This document shows positions 1 to 8,162 of a stretch of 40,206 nt of DNA, in pieces (position 1 is the stretch's first letter; each line of letters opens with the position of its first letter). Both the position numbers and the translations under genes were made by a program. Source of the DNA: Caballeronia sp. SEWSISQ10-4 2 (GTDB lineage Bacteria > Pseudomonadota > Gammaproteobacteria > Burkholderiales > Burkholderiaceae); NCBI RefSeq assembly GCF_030464885.1, contig NZ_JALPRJ010000075.1, positions 1-40,206 of the forward strand. Direction: 5' to 3'. Under the pieces are notes generated by a model. The model was not told the DNA's origin. It did not search any database and saw only the letters and a list, made by a program, of their open reading frames with translations.

Positions 1-18
1 CGGATGTCACAGGGTTAA
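1..18 (+). CDS. IS256-family transposase, last five codons (partial)
   Basis: The window opens in frame with codons for Arg-Met-Ser-Gln-Gly followed by TAA. These are exactly the last residues (RMSQG) of the truncated IS256 transposase at 32623. Nothing more of this gene is visible. Whether the copy outside the window is intact is unknown. Confidence 0.8.
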   Translation, partial: RMSQG

Positions 19-52
19 ACAAAAACCCGTTTACACAAAATCCGGGACACCC
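1..52 (+). mobile_element. 3' end of an IS256-family insertion sequence (rest lies outside the window)
   Basis: These 52 bases match, with four mismatches, the reverse complement of 32589-32641. There the same sequence forms the end of an IS256-family transposase gene plus the terminal repeat. The stretch contains the last transposase codons, a stop, then the terminal sequence ending in CCGGGACACCC. The element therefore enters from the left with its transposase on the + strand and its 3' end at about base 52. The insertion duplication cannot be checked because the other end is not in the window. Confidence 0.85.
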
Positions 53-66
53 TCGAAATGACGTGC

Positions 67-207
67 CGCCACGCACAGTGGCTACTAGTGATAAATAGAA
101 TAACTAACATATAACGACCACAAGCCTGAGCAACGGCAACCCGGCCTCGACCCCGCCCCCGACCAATGAGCACCAGAACCACCCCCAAAACCCCGAGTGC
201 GAACGGG
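67..207 (-). repeat. Dispersed extragenic repeat, copy 1 (inverted)
   Basis: Read on the minus strand, this stretch starts right after the deoR stop codon. It has a GT-rich arm, then the segment GTGGTCGTTATATGTT, then the core at 67-95 that begins TTTATCACTA and ends AGCCACTGTGCGTGGCG. The same layout occurs at 32411-32590 and 40098-40206. The core holds a small hairpin, GCCAC with GTGGC around a 5-nt loop. The GT-rich arm is only approximately conserved, so the outer boundary is a guess. The IS256 end lies 14 bases beyond the core. Confidence 0.75.
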
Positions 208-927
208 CTACTTCCTCGCGACCATTCCCGTCTCCGTGATCAACGAATCAAACTGATCCAGCTGAGAGAACCGCACCGCCTTCACCTTCCCCAACTTGCT
301 GGCATCTACAACAAGATGCCTCTCGACCGCGCTCTCCATCGCCGCCTGTTTGATCGCCACTTCGTGAAAATTCCAGCACGTCACGCCACGCGTCTGATCG
401 ACTCCGCCGGCCGAAATAAACGCCTTATTAATCCCCATTCGACGCAACGTCTCGATACTTTCATCGCTGGAAAACGAATCCGACGAGGGTGCATAAACAC
501 CGCCCAGTAAAATCATCCGCACATTGGCCTTGCGCCGCAAAATCTCGGCCACATTCAGCGAATAACACAGCACCGTCAAATGCATTTCCGCAGGAATAAG
601 CCGCGCCAAGGTGGTCAGCGTCGTCCCGCAATCGATGAAAATTGTCTCGTTGTCCGCCAGCAGCCGCGCAGCCACCGCCGATGCCTCCGCCTTGGCCTGC
701 GCGAAATGATCCTTCTCCTCGTCAATCGTATAACCGGCACCGTTCGGGACATCCGAGGCGCGAACGATATAACCGCCAAGATACGTGAAGGTCCCCGGAC
801 TCGCCGCAATGTCGCGGCGAACCGTCATCTCCGATACATCGAGCAAGGTCGCAGCATCGCGAAGACGCATCACGCTTTGCTCGCGCAAAGCATCGGCAAG
901 AACACGCAAACGATCGTTTTTGGTCAT
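208..927 (-). CDS. deoR: DeoR-family transcriptional repressor, close in layout to the deoxyribose operon repressor
   Basis: The 239-residue protein has an N-terminal helix-turn-helix at about residues 16-45, with LRDAATLLDVSEMTVRRDI containing the DeoR-family recognition helix. A sugar-phosphate sensing domain follows with the phosphate-binding FIDCGTTLT stretch near residue 95. Several stretches echo Escherichia coli DeoR in order: LLGGYIV-like (YLGGYIV), DCGTT, CYSLN, SAGGVDQTRGVTCWN and VDASKLGKVK. DeoR proteins repress nucleoside and deoxyribose catabolism and are released by a sugar phosphate. No deo genes lie beside it here, so the target is unknown. The start has no strong ribosome binding site. 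Family assignment is firm; the gene symbol rests on remembered similarity. Confidence 0.8.
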   Translation of the reverse strand: MTKNDRLRVLADALREQSVMRLRDAATLLDVSEMTVRRDIAASPGTFTYLGGYIVRASDVPNGAGYTIDEEKDHFAQAKAEASAVAARLLADNETIFIDCGTTLTTLARLIPAEMHLTVLCYSLNVAEILRRKANVRMILLGGVYAPSSDSFSSDESIETLRRMGINKAFISAGGVDQTRGVTCWNFHEVAIKQAAMESAVERHLVVDASKLGKVKAVRFSQLDQFDSLITETGMVARK

Positions 928-1392
928 TCGCAGAGGACAGTAGACGCAAGCTGCACGTCGTGAATGTGGTTGTTAGATTTTGTTCGCTAGATGAAATGAT
1001 TATAACAAGCCCAATCGCGAATAGTGATCGGGGAAAACGCTTTGCATTTTCGGGGGTTATGAAACCTGCGGCATGCTAAACGACGAAACGCCAACTAATG
1101 AGTTGGTGGTCTACGAAGATGTCTTTAGTAGAGGCGCCACGGCGTGGAGCTCGACGCCTACGTACTTGGCGGCGTCGCGCGGCCTCAGCCCGCGGTAGAA
1201 CGTTCATGTCGAAGGCCGGGGCGATCCGACTCGTCGTTCAACGGGAACAAAATCATGTGTTGGTGATCACGCCGGCGGCCCAGCCGCGATAGCGCACACT
1301 TTTTGCTTGAAGGTAGGGATCATTGAGAGGGCGACGGGCGAGATTAGGCGCGACGTGGCGGCAGCTCTCCGACCCGTCAGGGAAGAGTAGTT
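928..1392. other. Intergenic region, 465 bp, no gene recognised
   Basis: This stretch separates the divergent deoR and GDSL-lipoprotein genes and must hold both promoters. The AT-rich segment 968-1030 is the most promoter-like part. A short open frame at 1098-1292 on the + strand gives an arginine-rich, low-complexity translation typical of a chance frame in GC-rich DNA, and I do not call it. No repeat or RNA structure was seen. Confidence 0.5.
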
Positions 1393-2427
1393 ATGCGAGT
1401 AATAAATGACGCCGTACGTGCTGCAATTTTTTCCGTGACGATCTCACTGCTTTCGGCATGCGGCGGGAACGGAGGCAGCTCGAGCGGAGGCAGCTCGAGT
1501 AATGGCAGCGCAGCTACACCGGCAGGCGGAATCAATCTGCAAATTGTCTCGTTCGGCGACAGTCTTTCGGACGTCGGGACCTACGCACCGATCGCAAGCG
1601 CGGTTGGCGGGGGGCGTTTCACTACCAATCCCGGACAAGTGTGGACTCAGGATGTCGCGCAAAACTACGGCGATACGCTAAGCGCTGCGTACACGATCGA
1701 CCTCACGCATAAGCTTAGTGCGAAGGGCGGCTTTGGCTATGCGGAGGGTGGTGCGACAGTAGCGACGCCGGCAAGTCTGTACGATTTCCTCACCGGCGTG
1801 ATTGGCAACATCGAAATGCCCGTCAATCAGCAGGTTTCGAGCTATCTGGGCGCTCACGGAAGCTTTAACTCCAATCAACTGGTGCTCGTGTGGGCTGGCG
1901 CGAACGATGTGCTTCGGGCCGGGGCGCTGCCAGCCGCAGCGCAGACCGTGGAGACAGCGGCTGCCACTCTCGCTCAGATTGTTGGGCAGATCGTGCAGAA
2001 CGGCGCCACTCATGTCGTGGTGATCAATCTTCCGAACGTCGGACTATCGCCCGATGGCATCGCTTCGTCGGATGGCGGGGCAAACTTGACCCAGTTATCG
2101 CAACTGTTCAACGATAGCCTGAACGCCGCCTTGCAGACCGGCGGGCTGAAAGCCAAGGTTATCCAGATTGATTCCTATACGTGGTTGAACCAGATCATCG
2201 CGAACTTTCAAGCCAATGGCTTCGCCGTGTCGAACACCAGCGTCGCCTGCGACCTTAAGAAAACGCCCGATGCCACGGCATTGCTATGCTCGCCGCCAAC
2301 CTACGTGAGCGCCAACGCGGACCAGACGTACATGTTCGCCGACGACCTTCATCCGACGACGCATCTGCATGCGCTCTTCGCCCAGTTCGTGGAGCAGCAG
2401 ATCGCCAACAGCGGCCTCGGTCACTGA
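1393..2427 (+). CDS. GDSL/SGNH-family esterase or lipase, lipoprotein
   Basis: The 344-residue protein starts with a lipoprotein signal ending in the lipobox LSAC (Cys23), followed by a Gly/Ser-rich linker to about residue 45. It should therefore be lipid-anchored. The SGNH hydrolase blocks appear in order. Block I is FGDSLSD with the nucleophile Ser57. Block II is the Gly119-Gly120 region (YAEGGA). Block III is GAND at 169-172. Block V is DDLHPTTH with D317 and H320 in the DxxH spacing. The family hydrolyses carboxyl esters of lipids or polysaccharides; the substrate cannot be told. GGAAG at 1381-1385 is a suitable ribosome binding site. The C-terminal autotransporter barrel of some relatives is absent. 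Confidence 0.85.
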   Translation: MRVINDAVRAAIFSVTISLLSACGGNGGSSSGGSSSNGSAATPAGGINLQIVSFGDSLSDVGTYAPIASAVGGGRFTTNPGQVWTQDVAQNYGDTLSAAYTIDLTHKLSAKGGFGYAEGGATVATPASLYDFLTGVIGNIEMPVNQQVSSYLGAHGSFNSNQLVLVWAGANDVLRAGALPAAAQTVETAAATLAQIVGQIVQNGATHVVVINLPNVGLSPDGIASSDGGANLTQLSQLFNDSLNAALQTGGLKAKVIQIDSYTWLNQIIANFQANGFAVSNTSVACDLKKTPDATALLCSPPTYVSANADQTYMFADDLHPTTHLHALFAQFVEQQIANSGLGH

Positions 2428-2685
2428 GCCCGGGAGAAGCATGACTCGTCGACAGGATCGTCGAGTTCCCGGTCATCCGATCCGATGGGACCGCCCGTTA
2501 GCAGACGGCTCGTCTATTGTCAGGTGAATAACGTATACCGGCCGACGACTGCTATGGCGGATAACGCGGCGAATGCGATTGATGCGGCGGACGGTCTCGG
2601 GGCATTGGGCCTAAAATTAAAAACAGCGCCGGTCCCTTTGCGTGGGGGCCGGTCGTCTATCCCTCTCTATCAACGGCAGGCGGCC

Positions 2686-3450
2686 ATGAACACTGACAAT
2701 GCGTGTTTCGTTCGCCCGGCGCTGGCTGCACTGTGCGTGGCTTCGCTCGCAACGCTCGTCGCGTGCGGCGGGAGCGTCTGCATCGGCTTGGACGGTTGTG
2801 GCAGCGGAAACGGGATACCAAACGTGGCCATATCGGGCACGGCCGCCACCGGCCGCGCGCTCGCCAGTGCGGCGGTCAGCTTCAGTTGTGCCCAGGGTTC
2901 GGGCTCTACCCTGTCAGACGGCGGTGGACACTACAGCATCACGTTCAACGCCACACTTCCCTGCATCCTCACCGTGACCTCTGGCGGCACGGCCCTGCAT
3001 TCGCTGGCATTTGCCGGCGGCACCTTCAATACGACGCCCGAGACCGAGCTGATGCTCGTCTACCTCGCTTCGCAACTTGGCACGAGCGAGACCAGTCTGA
3101 TTGCGGGCTTCCCGAGCAACTCACAGTTCCGGCAGGTGCTTGCAAACCAGGCCGATGTGCTGGCTGCGCAATCGGCGGTCGTCACGAATCTGCAGCAGCG
3201 CTATGCGCTCACGCTGTCGGCACCGGCGTTTCTGACGACACCTTTTATTGTCGGGCAAGCAGGCGTCGACAGCGATCTCGGTGCGCTGGCGGCTGCAGGT
3301 GTTATCGACGCCAACGGCATGCCCGATCCGGCCGCCGTCTCGCTGCTGTCGGCGGCGGGTCTCGCTCATCCACTCACCGCGACGTCCACACCTTCATCTG
3401 GCACAGGCGGCACTGGTGGCACAGGCAGCGCCAACGGCGGCATGATGTGA
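2686..3450 (+). CDS. Putative lipoprotein of unknown function
   Basis: I chose the ATG at 2686 because GGCAGG lies just upstream and because the translation then begins with a clear lipoprotein signal, hydrophobic to the lipobox LVAC (Cys27). An in-frame ATG at 2485 would bury this signal and is unlikely. The 254-residue product has a Gly/Ser-rich stretch after the anchor. A carboxypeptidase-regulatory-like beta segment follows at about 35-100 (ISGTAATGRALASAAVSF, then a GGGHYSI turn). The remainder is helical, and the tail is low-complexity GTGG repeats. I do not recognise a catalytic motif. It follows the GDSL lipoprotein on the same strand at 258 bp and may be independent. Confidence 0.7.
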   Translation: MNTDNACFVRPALAALCVASLATLVACGGSVCIGLDGCGSGNGIPNVAISGTAATGRALASAAVSFSCAQGSGSTLSDGGGHYSITFNATLPCILTVTSGGTALHSLAFAGGTFNTTPETELMLVYLASQLGTSETSLIAGFPSNSQFRQVLANQADVLAAQSAVVTNLQQRYALTLSAPAFLTTPFIVGQAGVDSDLGALAAAGVIDANGMPDPAAVSLLSAAGLAHPLTATSTPSSGTGGTGGTGSANGGMM

Positions 3451-3744
3451 ACTGAGGGGGCTGCTTCGTCATGTGCCGTTGTGCGTCAAGCAGTTAGAGG
3501 CTGGCGTCATCAAGCAGAAACCGGCCATCTCCAGCTATTCGCGCTTGCTCATAGCTGGGCATTCTTGATCCAAACAGCGGACCTTCGCACTCTGACTGCG
3601 CCAGACAGGTCGCTGGTACAAGCTGCCTTTTGCCGATGAGCGTCCCTATGGCTGTTCAGGGCTTGCGACTAAGCCATTGTGAATATCAGCGCAAAAAACC
3701 TGGCTGCCAATTGGTCGCGCAGAGAGGTTGCTGGCAACGATGCC

Positions 3745-4128
3745 TTATGTCTCGGGCAGCGTAGATTTTCCGCCACGTCCGCGTGGCTTCGGCTCAACAC
3801 CCACACGCGGGTCGCGCGCGAGCACGAGCGTGGTCATCCTTTCCGCGATGGTTTCAAACGCCGGATCGTCTTGCGGTACATAAAGCCATTTTCCAAGCAC
3901 CGGATGCGGTCGCAAAGCGGGCATTTCATCAATGAGCGCGGCGTGGCGCTCTTGCGATGTGCACACCAGCAAGCCATTCCACGGCTTGTCGCGATCGGCG
4001 GCAACCAGACATAACAGGCCATCGATATAGGCGGCATCGCAGCCGAACATCCGCTTGGCGATGTAGGTTGAATCGCGCTCGAATGCTTCGAAGATCCAGA
4101 TGAGCGAGTTGCGGATGGAAGATGGCAT
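3745..4128 (-). CDS. Small conserved protein, TfoX N-terminal-domain-like
   Basis: The 127-residue protein contains IAKRMFGCDAAYIDGLLCLV near residues 23-42. This resembles the RRMFGGYGxYxDG pattern of the TfoX/Sxy N-terminal domain. A later stretch, VLGKWLYVPQDD, is also domain-like, and the tail is basic (KPRGRGGK). TfoX N-terminal domains occur alone in many proteobacterial proteins of unknown role. The protein is soluble with no signal peptide. The next gene on its strand, the LysR gene, is more than 200 bp upstream, so it is probably transcribed alone. Function is not known and the family call is tentative. Confidence 0.6.
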   Translation of the reverse strand: MPSSIRNSLIWIFEAFERDSTYIAKRMFGCDAAYIDGLLCLVAADRDKPWNGLLVCTSQERHAALIDEMPALRPHPVLGKWLYVPQDDPAFETIAERMTTLVLARDPRVGVEPKPRGRGGKSTLPET

Positions 4129-4349
4129 TGGCGGAAATCCTTGGCGACAGGAAGGCAGGTGTGCGCCGGAAATCTTATTTGATCGGCGGAGGGCTCGTCC
4201 ACTGTTCTTGCGGCGTATCTGTCCACGTCGAGCCTAGCGGCTGTAATGCGAGCCGGGTCTCTACGAGCTTGCCTGACTCGGTCCGGTATGACTGCATGCC
4301 CGCTCGACTACGCGGCTCCCCGGTCTTGGGATCGGCCTATTTCGACTTG

Positions 4350-5264
4350 CTAACTCGTACTCGTCAAAGCGACGATAAAGTCAAGAAACACCCTTGTCTT
4401 GGCCGGCGTGTGGTGCCGCGATGGATGGTACGCATAGAGCGGGAAGCGCTCATCCGGCCAGTCTGGGAACAGGTTGACGAGCCGTCCCTCGCAGATCAGG
4501 TGCTCGGCTCCGAGCAGAAGCATTTGCGCAACGCCGGAGCCAGCCAGGCACGCGTTGAGGAGTGCGCTCGGATCATTCACCGTAAGTCGTCCATTCGTAT
4601 CGACAACAAGCTTTTTGCGCTTGCGATGAAACTCCCACGGATATGGTTTTCCGGTATCCGGGTTCCGGAATTCGAGACACCTGTGCACCCCGCGACCCAG
4701 CTCTTGAGGCTCCGCCGGCCGCCCCCGGCGAGCGAGGTACGAGGGTGCTGCGACTGTGACAACGGCGGTGTCCAGAAGCTTTCGCGCAATCAGACTGGAT
4801 GAGTGAGGTTCGCCAAATCGCAAGGCCAGATCGAAGCCGTCCATGATGAGGTCGCCGAGCTGATCTCTCGCAATGAACTCGAGTTCAAGTTCAGGATGCA
4901 CATCCATGAATTCGTCGAGCTTCGGGCTCAGAACAGTTCGCAAAAAGGCCGGATCAAGATTGATTCGCAGCTTCCCGCGCACTGTCGCGGCGCCTCCTGT
5001 CGCGGCTGCGGCCGCTTCCTCCATGCCCCTTAAGTGCGGCATGACCTGCTCGTAGAACCGTCGGCCCTCTTCAGTCAGGGAAACGGCGCGGGTTGTCCGG
5101 TTGAAGAGCCGTGTTTTCAGCCGCCTTTCAAGTCGAGCGATTGCCCGGCTAACCCCGGGTGGCGACATACCCACCACTTCGGAGGCGGCTGCGAACGTCC
5201 CCGCATCGACGACGGCAGCAAACACGCTGATACCGCTAGAGAGATTCTCGCTGGACGATCTCAT
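4350..5264 (-). CDS. LysR-family transcriptional regulator
   Basis: This 304-residue protein has the usual LysR length. The N-terminal winged helix-turn-helix spans about residues 10-68, with FAAVVDAGTFAAASEVVGMS then VSRAIARLERRL and LFNRTTRAVSLTEEG. The C-terminal periplasmic-binding-protein-like co-inducer domain starts near residue 95 (RGKLRINLDPAF). It is of the CrgA/DmlR-like subgroup that commonly controls a divergent oxidoreductase gene. It is transcribed away from the DUF4148 - serine hydrolase - NmrA - aldo/keto reductase run, and a perfect dyad at 5322-5347 lies between them. Autoregulation plus control of that run is the likely arrangement, by inference. Confidence 0.88.
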   Translation of the reverse strand: MRSSSENLSSGISVFAAVVDAGTFAAASEVVGMSPPGVSRAIARLERRLKTRLFNRTTRAVSLTEEGRRFYEQVMPHLRGMEEAAAAATGGAATVRGKLRINLDPAFLRTVLSPKLDEFMDVHPELELEFIARDQLGDLIMDGFDLALRFGEPHSSSLIARKLLDTAVVTVAAPSYLARRGRPAEPQELGRGVHRCLEFRNPDTGKPYPWEFHRKRKKLVVDTNGRLTVNDPSALLNACLAGSGVAQMLLLGAEHLICEGRLVNLFPDWPDERFPLYAYHPSRHHTPAKTRVFLDFIVALTSTS

Positions 5265-5321
5265 AGGCGCTGCATCCTGGTCATTTAATGGTCGGAAGAC
5301 GAGTGCGTCGAAAACCGCACT

Positions 5322-5347
5322 ATGACTGATTAGTAACTATCAGTCAT
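5322..5347. promoter_or_regulatory. Candidate LysR-regulator binding site in a divergent promoter
   Basis: ATGACTGAT and its exact reverse complement ATCAGTCAT (9 bp each) flank an 8-nt spacer. The spacer itself carries AGT and ACT in mirrored position. The site lies 57 bp upstream of the LysR start and about 100 bp upstream of the DUF4148 start. LysR regulators typically bind interrupted dyads of the T-N11-A type in such divergent regions. Binding is inferred. Confidence 0.6.
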
Positions 5348-5447
5348 CTCACAAGTGTCATTCATGTCATTTAGTTTCTCGTCGCGTTTACCCACAATGC
5401 ATCCCAACAGCACGTTTCAACCTCAACGATCCCAAAGGAGCATTGCC

Positions 5448-5774
5448 ATGAATACCCGTCATTTCGCACTTGTCATCGCGGCCGCCATCGCCTTCCCTGT
5501 CGCTGGATACGCTCAGGAATCCAGCTCGACTATCACTCGTGCGCAGGTGCGCGCAGAGCTCGTACAACTGGGAAGCGTGGGCTACCAGCCCGGCCGCGCC
5601 AATGATCCGCACTACCCCGCCGACATTCAGGCAGCCGAAGCGGCTGTGGCCTCCCAGAAGGACGCCGAGTCGAACGTCGCCAGCGCCGTGGGCGGTGCGC
5701 GCAGCGGTTCGTCCGCTTCGGGCAACCGCGTCGCCGCGAATGCACCGTTCGACTCGCTCTACGCACATCGCTGA
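5448..5774 (+). CDS. DUF4148 small exported protein
   Basis: The ATG at 5448 is chosen because AAAGGAG sits eight bases upstream. The 108-residue product begins with a Sec signal peptide (hydrophobic LVIAAAIAFPVAGYA, likely cleavage after Ala22). The mature part has the pattern seen in DUF4148 proteins: TRAQVRAELVQLGSVGYQPG, then HYPADIQAAEA, and a Gly/Ser-rich tail. The family is abundant in Burkholderia relatives and its function is unknown. The protein should be periplasmic. It is first in a co-oriented run with the serine hydrolase, 65 bp upstream of it. Confidence 0.85.
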   Translation: MNTRHFALVIAAAIAFPVAGYAQESSSTITRAQVRAELVQLGSVGYQPGRANDPHYPADIQAAEAAVASQKDAESNVASAVGGARSGSSASGNRVAANAPFDSLYAHR

Positions 5775-5793
5775 TTGGCACGTCACACCAATC

Positions 5794-5823
5794 ATTGTTC
5801 ATTCCAATATTGTTCATTCCAAT
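5794..5823 (+). repeat. Exact 15-bp tandem duplication in the leader of the serine hydrolase gene
   Basis: ATTGTTCATTCCAAT occurs twice with no gap, at 5794-5808 and 5809-5823. It ends just before the ribosome binding site AAGGAG at 5828-5833 for the gene starting at 5840. A copy-number change here would alter the leader between the DUF4148 and hydrolase genes. Confidence 0.85.
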
Positions 5824-5839
5824 TTCCAAGGAGTAGGAA

Positions 5840-7153
5840 ATGACCGTTCAACTAACCCGCCGCGACCTGTTGAAGCGAGCATCCGGCCTCTTGGCCGTCG
5901 CCGCAGTGGGCGGATTGACCAGCATCGAAACAGATGCCGCGGAGGGTCATCAGGAGCGTAATCGCGTTCTGGTCCGCAACCCTGCCTTTGCCACGATTGA
6001 CCTTTCCCTGCGGCAGGCTGTCGACAACGGCACCGTAGCCGGCGTGGTGGCGATGGGCGCTACGCAGCGCGGGCTCATCTACGAGGGCGCATTTGGCCAT
6101 GCCAATCCCCAGACCGGTACGGCGATGACGCCCGACACGGTGTTCTGGCTGCTATCGATGACCAAGGCGATCACCGCGACGGCCTGTATGCAACTCATCG
6201 AGCAGGGCAGGCTCCGGCTCGACCAGCCCGCCGGCGAGATCCTTCCGGAGCTGAAGTCGCCGCAAGTGCTGGAGGGCTTCGATGCATCCGGGCAGCCGAA
6301 GCTGCGTCCCGCACGAAACACGATCACGGTGCGTCATCTGCTGACTCACACCTCGGGCTTCACCTACAGCATCTGGAGCGAGAACATCAGTCGGTACGAA
6401 AAGGTGACCGGCATGCCGGATATTGGCTACTCGATGAACGGCGCGTTCAAGGCGCCGCTGGAGTTCGAACCTGGCGAGCGCTGGCAGTACGGCATCGGGA
6501 TGGACTGGGTGGGCAAGCTTGTCGAGGCAGTGACCGATCAGTCACTGGAGGTCTACTTCCGCGAGCACATTTTTACGCCGCTCGGCATGAGCAATTCGGG
6601 ATTTCTGATCAGCGGCGCGCAGAAGCGACGAGTGGCGACAATGCACAACCGGCAACCGGACGGATCGCTCAAGCCCGCTCCGTTCGAGATCAACCAGCGG
6701 CCCGAGTTCTTTATGGGTGGCGGCGGTGCATTCAGCACGCCGCGCGATTACATGGCGTTCCTGCAGATGCTTGTGAATGGTGGGACGTACCGCGGCGAGC
6801 GGGTCCTGCGTGCCGACACCGTTGCGACGATGTTCCAGAATCAGATCGGAGATCTTCAGGTAACCGAAATGAAGACGGCGCAGCCGGCATGGTCGAACAG
6901 CTTCGACCAGTTTCCCGGGACGCCTCACAAGTGGGGGCTCTCCTTCGACATAAACACCCAGCCGGGTCCGCATGGCCGCAGCGCGGGCAGCATCAGCTGG
7001 GCGGGACTGCTGAACAGCTATTTCTGGGTCGATCCGGTCAGGAAGGTGACCGGCACGCTGTTCACGCAGATCCTGCCGTTCTACGACCCTCGTGTGGTGG
7101 ACCTGTACGGACAGTTCGAGCAGGGGCTGTATCACGGCTTGCAGCACGCTTGA
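5840..7153 (+). CDS. Exported serine hydrolase, class C beta-lactamase / EstB-type esterase family
   Basis: The 437-residue protein starts with a twin-arginine signal (TRRDLLK followed by a hydrophobic Ala/Gly/Val stretch to about residue 33), so it should be exported folded. The beta-lactamase fold carries the SxxK motif S106-M-T-K109. HTSGF (170-174) is a marker of this esterase subgroup. The tyrosine motif is WQYGIGMD, with Tyr217 in place of the classic YAN tyrosine. GSISWAG near 383-389 stands where KTG is found. This pattern fits EstB-like esterases and simple peptidases rather than resistance beta-lactamases. AAGGAG lies at ideal spacing. It sits in a co-oriented run with NmrA and aldo/keto reductase genes, probably under the divergent LysR. 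Confidence 0.88.
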   Translation: MTVQLTRRDLLKRASGLLAVAAVGGLTSIETDAAEGHQERNRVLVRNPAFATIDLSLRQAVDNGTVAGVVAMGATQRGLIYEGAFGHANPQTGTAMTPDTVFWLLSMTKAITATACMQLIEQGRLRLDQPAGEILPELKSPQVLEGFDASGQPKLRPARNTITVRHLLTHTSGFTYSIWSENISRYEKVTGMPDIGYSMNGAFKAPLEFEPGERWQYGIGMDWVGKLVEAVTDQSLEVYFREHIFTPLGMSNSGFLISGAQKRRVATMHNRQPDGSLKPAPFEINQRPEFFMGGGGAFSTPRDYMAFLQMLVNGGTYRGERVLRADTVATMFQNQIGDLQVTEMKTAQPAWSNSFDQFPGTPHKWGLSFDINTQPGPHGRSAGSISWAGLLNSYFWVDPVRKVTGTLFTQILPFYDPRVVDLYGQFEQGLYHGLQHA

Positions 7154-7156
7154 GCA

Positions 7157-7171
7157 CCGATCAGTGATCGG
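7157..7171. other. Short perfect dyad after the serine hydrolase gene
   Basis: CCGATCA and TGATCGG flank a single central base, giving a 15-bp near-palindrome four bases after the stop codon at 7153. There is no T-run, so I do not call it a terminator. It could be a weak attenuating hairpin or a protein site. Confidence 0.4.
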
Positions 7172-7203
7172 GACACATCTATCTAGGCCAAGGAGAAACT
7201 GCA

Positions 7204-8070
7204 ATGTATGCAATCACAGGGATAACAGGAAAGGTCGGCGGTGCGGTGGCTCGCACGTTGCTTGCTGCAGGCCAACCGGTACGCGCGGTTGTACGCGATG
7301 CCGCTCGGGCACGTTCGTGGGCTGAGCGCGGGTGTGAAGTGGTGACAGCCGACATGGACGACGCGGCGTCCCTTACGGCCGCTTTCGAGGGCACGCAAGG
7401 CGTCTTCATTCTGCCGCCGTCCGAGTTCGATCCGTCGCCGGGCTTTCCCGAGGCACGTGCTGTCATTGACGCCGTGCGCGGGGCGCTTCAGTCGGCGGCA
7501 CCTGGCAAGGTGGTCTGCCTGTCGACGATCGGCGCGCAGGCCACCGAGACCAATCTGCTCACGCAACGTACGCTGATGGAGCAGGCGCTTCGGGATTTAC
7601 CGATGCCCGTGACATTCCTGCGTCCCGGCTGGTTCATGGAAAACGCCGCATGGGACGTGGCTCCTGCCCGGGACAAAGGGATGATCGCGAGCTTTCTCCA
7701 GCCGCTCAACAAGGCTGTGCCGATGGTCGCGACCGCGGACGTTGGTCGCGTTGCCGCACAACTGCTTCAACAAACCTGGCGCGGCGTGCGTGTCGTCGAG
7801 CTGGAGGGGCCGCAACGTGTGAGCCCGAACGATCTGGCCGAGGCATTTGCCCGGGCGCTCGGTCGTCCGGTTCGTGCGGAGGTGGTGCCGCGCGAAACAT
7901 GGGACGCGCTGTTCCAGTCCCAAGGTATGAAGGAACCGTTGCCGCGTATGCGCATGCTCGACGGGTTCAATGAAGGCTTCATCGCCTTCGAAGGCGATGA
8001 AGCTGACATCGTCAAGGGCGAAGTGGACCTGGAAACCGTTCTGCGAGGCCTCGTCTCGCAGGCGGGCTAA
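7204..8070 (+). CDS. NmrA-like NAD(P)-binding oxidoreductase (atypical SDR)
   Basis: The 288-residue protein begins with the dinucleotide-binding fingerprint GITGKVGG (GxxGxxG, residues 6-13). RAVVRD follows at the end of the second strand, where a basic residue favours NADP(H). A VVCLSTIGAQ strand follows near 100 and the LRPGWFMENA segment typical of NmrA/QorB-like proteins near 140. These proteins bind NAD(P) and act as quinone or flavin-linked reductases or as redox sensors. It has no Tyr-xxx-Lys active site. GGAGA lies upstream of the ATG. It is 50 bp after the serine hydrolase gene and 92 bp before the aldo/keto reductase, so joint transcription is plausible. Confidence 0.85.
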   Translation: MYAITGITGKVGGAVARTLLAAGQPVRAVVRDAARARSWAERGCEVVTADMDDAASLTAAFEGTQGVFILPPSEFDPSPGFPEARAVIDAVRGALQSAAPGKVVCLSTIGAQATETNLLTQRTLMEQALRDLPMPVTFLRPGWFMENAAWDVAPARDKGMIASFLQPLNKAVPMVATADVGRVAAQLLQQTWRGVRVVELEGPQRVSPNDLAEAFARALGRPVRAEVVPRETWDALFQSQGMKEPLPRMRMLDGFNEGFIAFEGDEADIVKGEVDLETVLRGLVSQAG

Positions 8071-8162
8071 CGCGGGCGCACCCGGTGACGCATACAGGAC
8101 GTCACGTCGCCGGATGCTTTCCGCTTATCGTTCATCAAAGGATTCATATCAAGGGGTTCGCT

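Noticed and set aside
1098..1292. Possible small gene in the deoR to GDSL gap
   Set aside because: It has no ribosome binding site, an Arg/Ala-rich translation and no recognisable motif.
2703..3455. Alternative frame over the second lipoprotein
   Set aside because: The translation is Arg/His/Cys-rich, while the chosen frame has a lipoprotein signal and a ribosome binding site.
5840..7153. Resistance beta-lactamase
   Set aside because: The SxxK motif is present, but the YAN and KTG motifs are of the esterase type and HTSGF marks EstB-like hydrolases.
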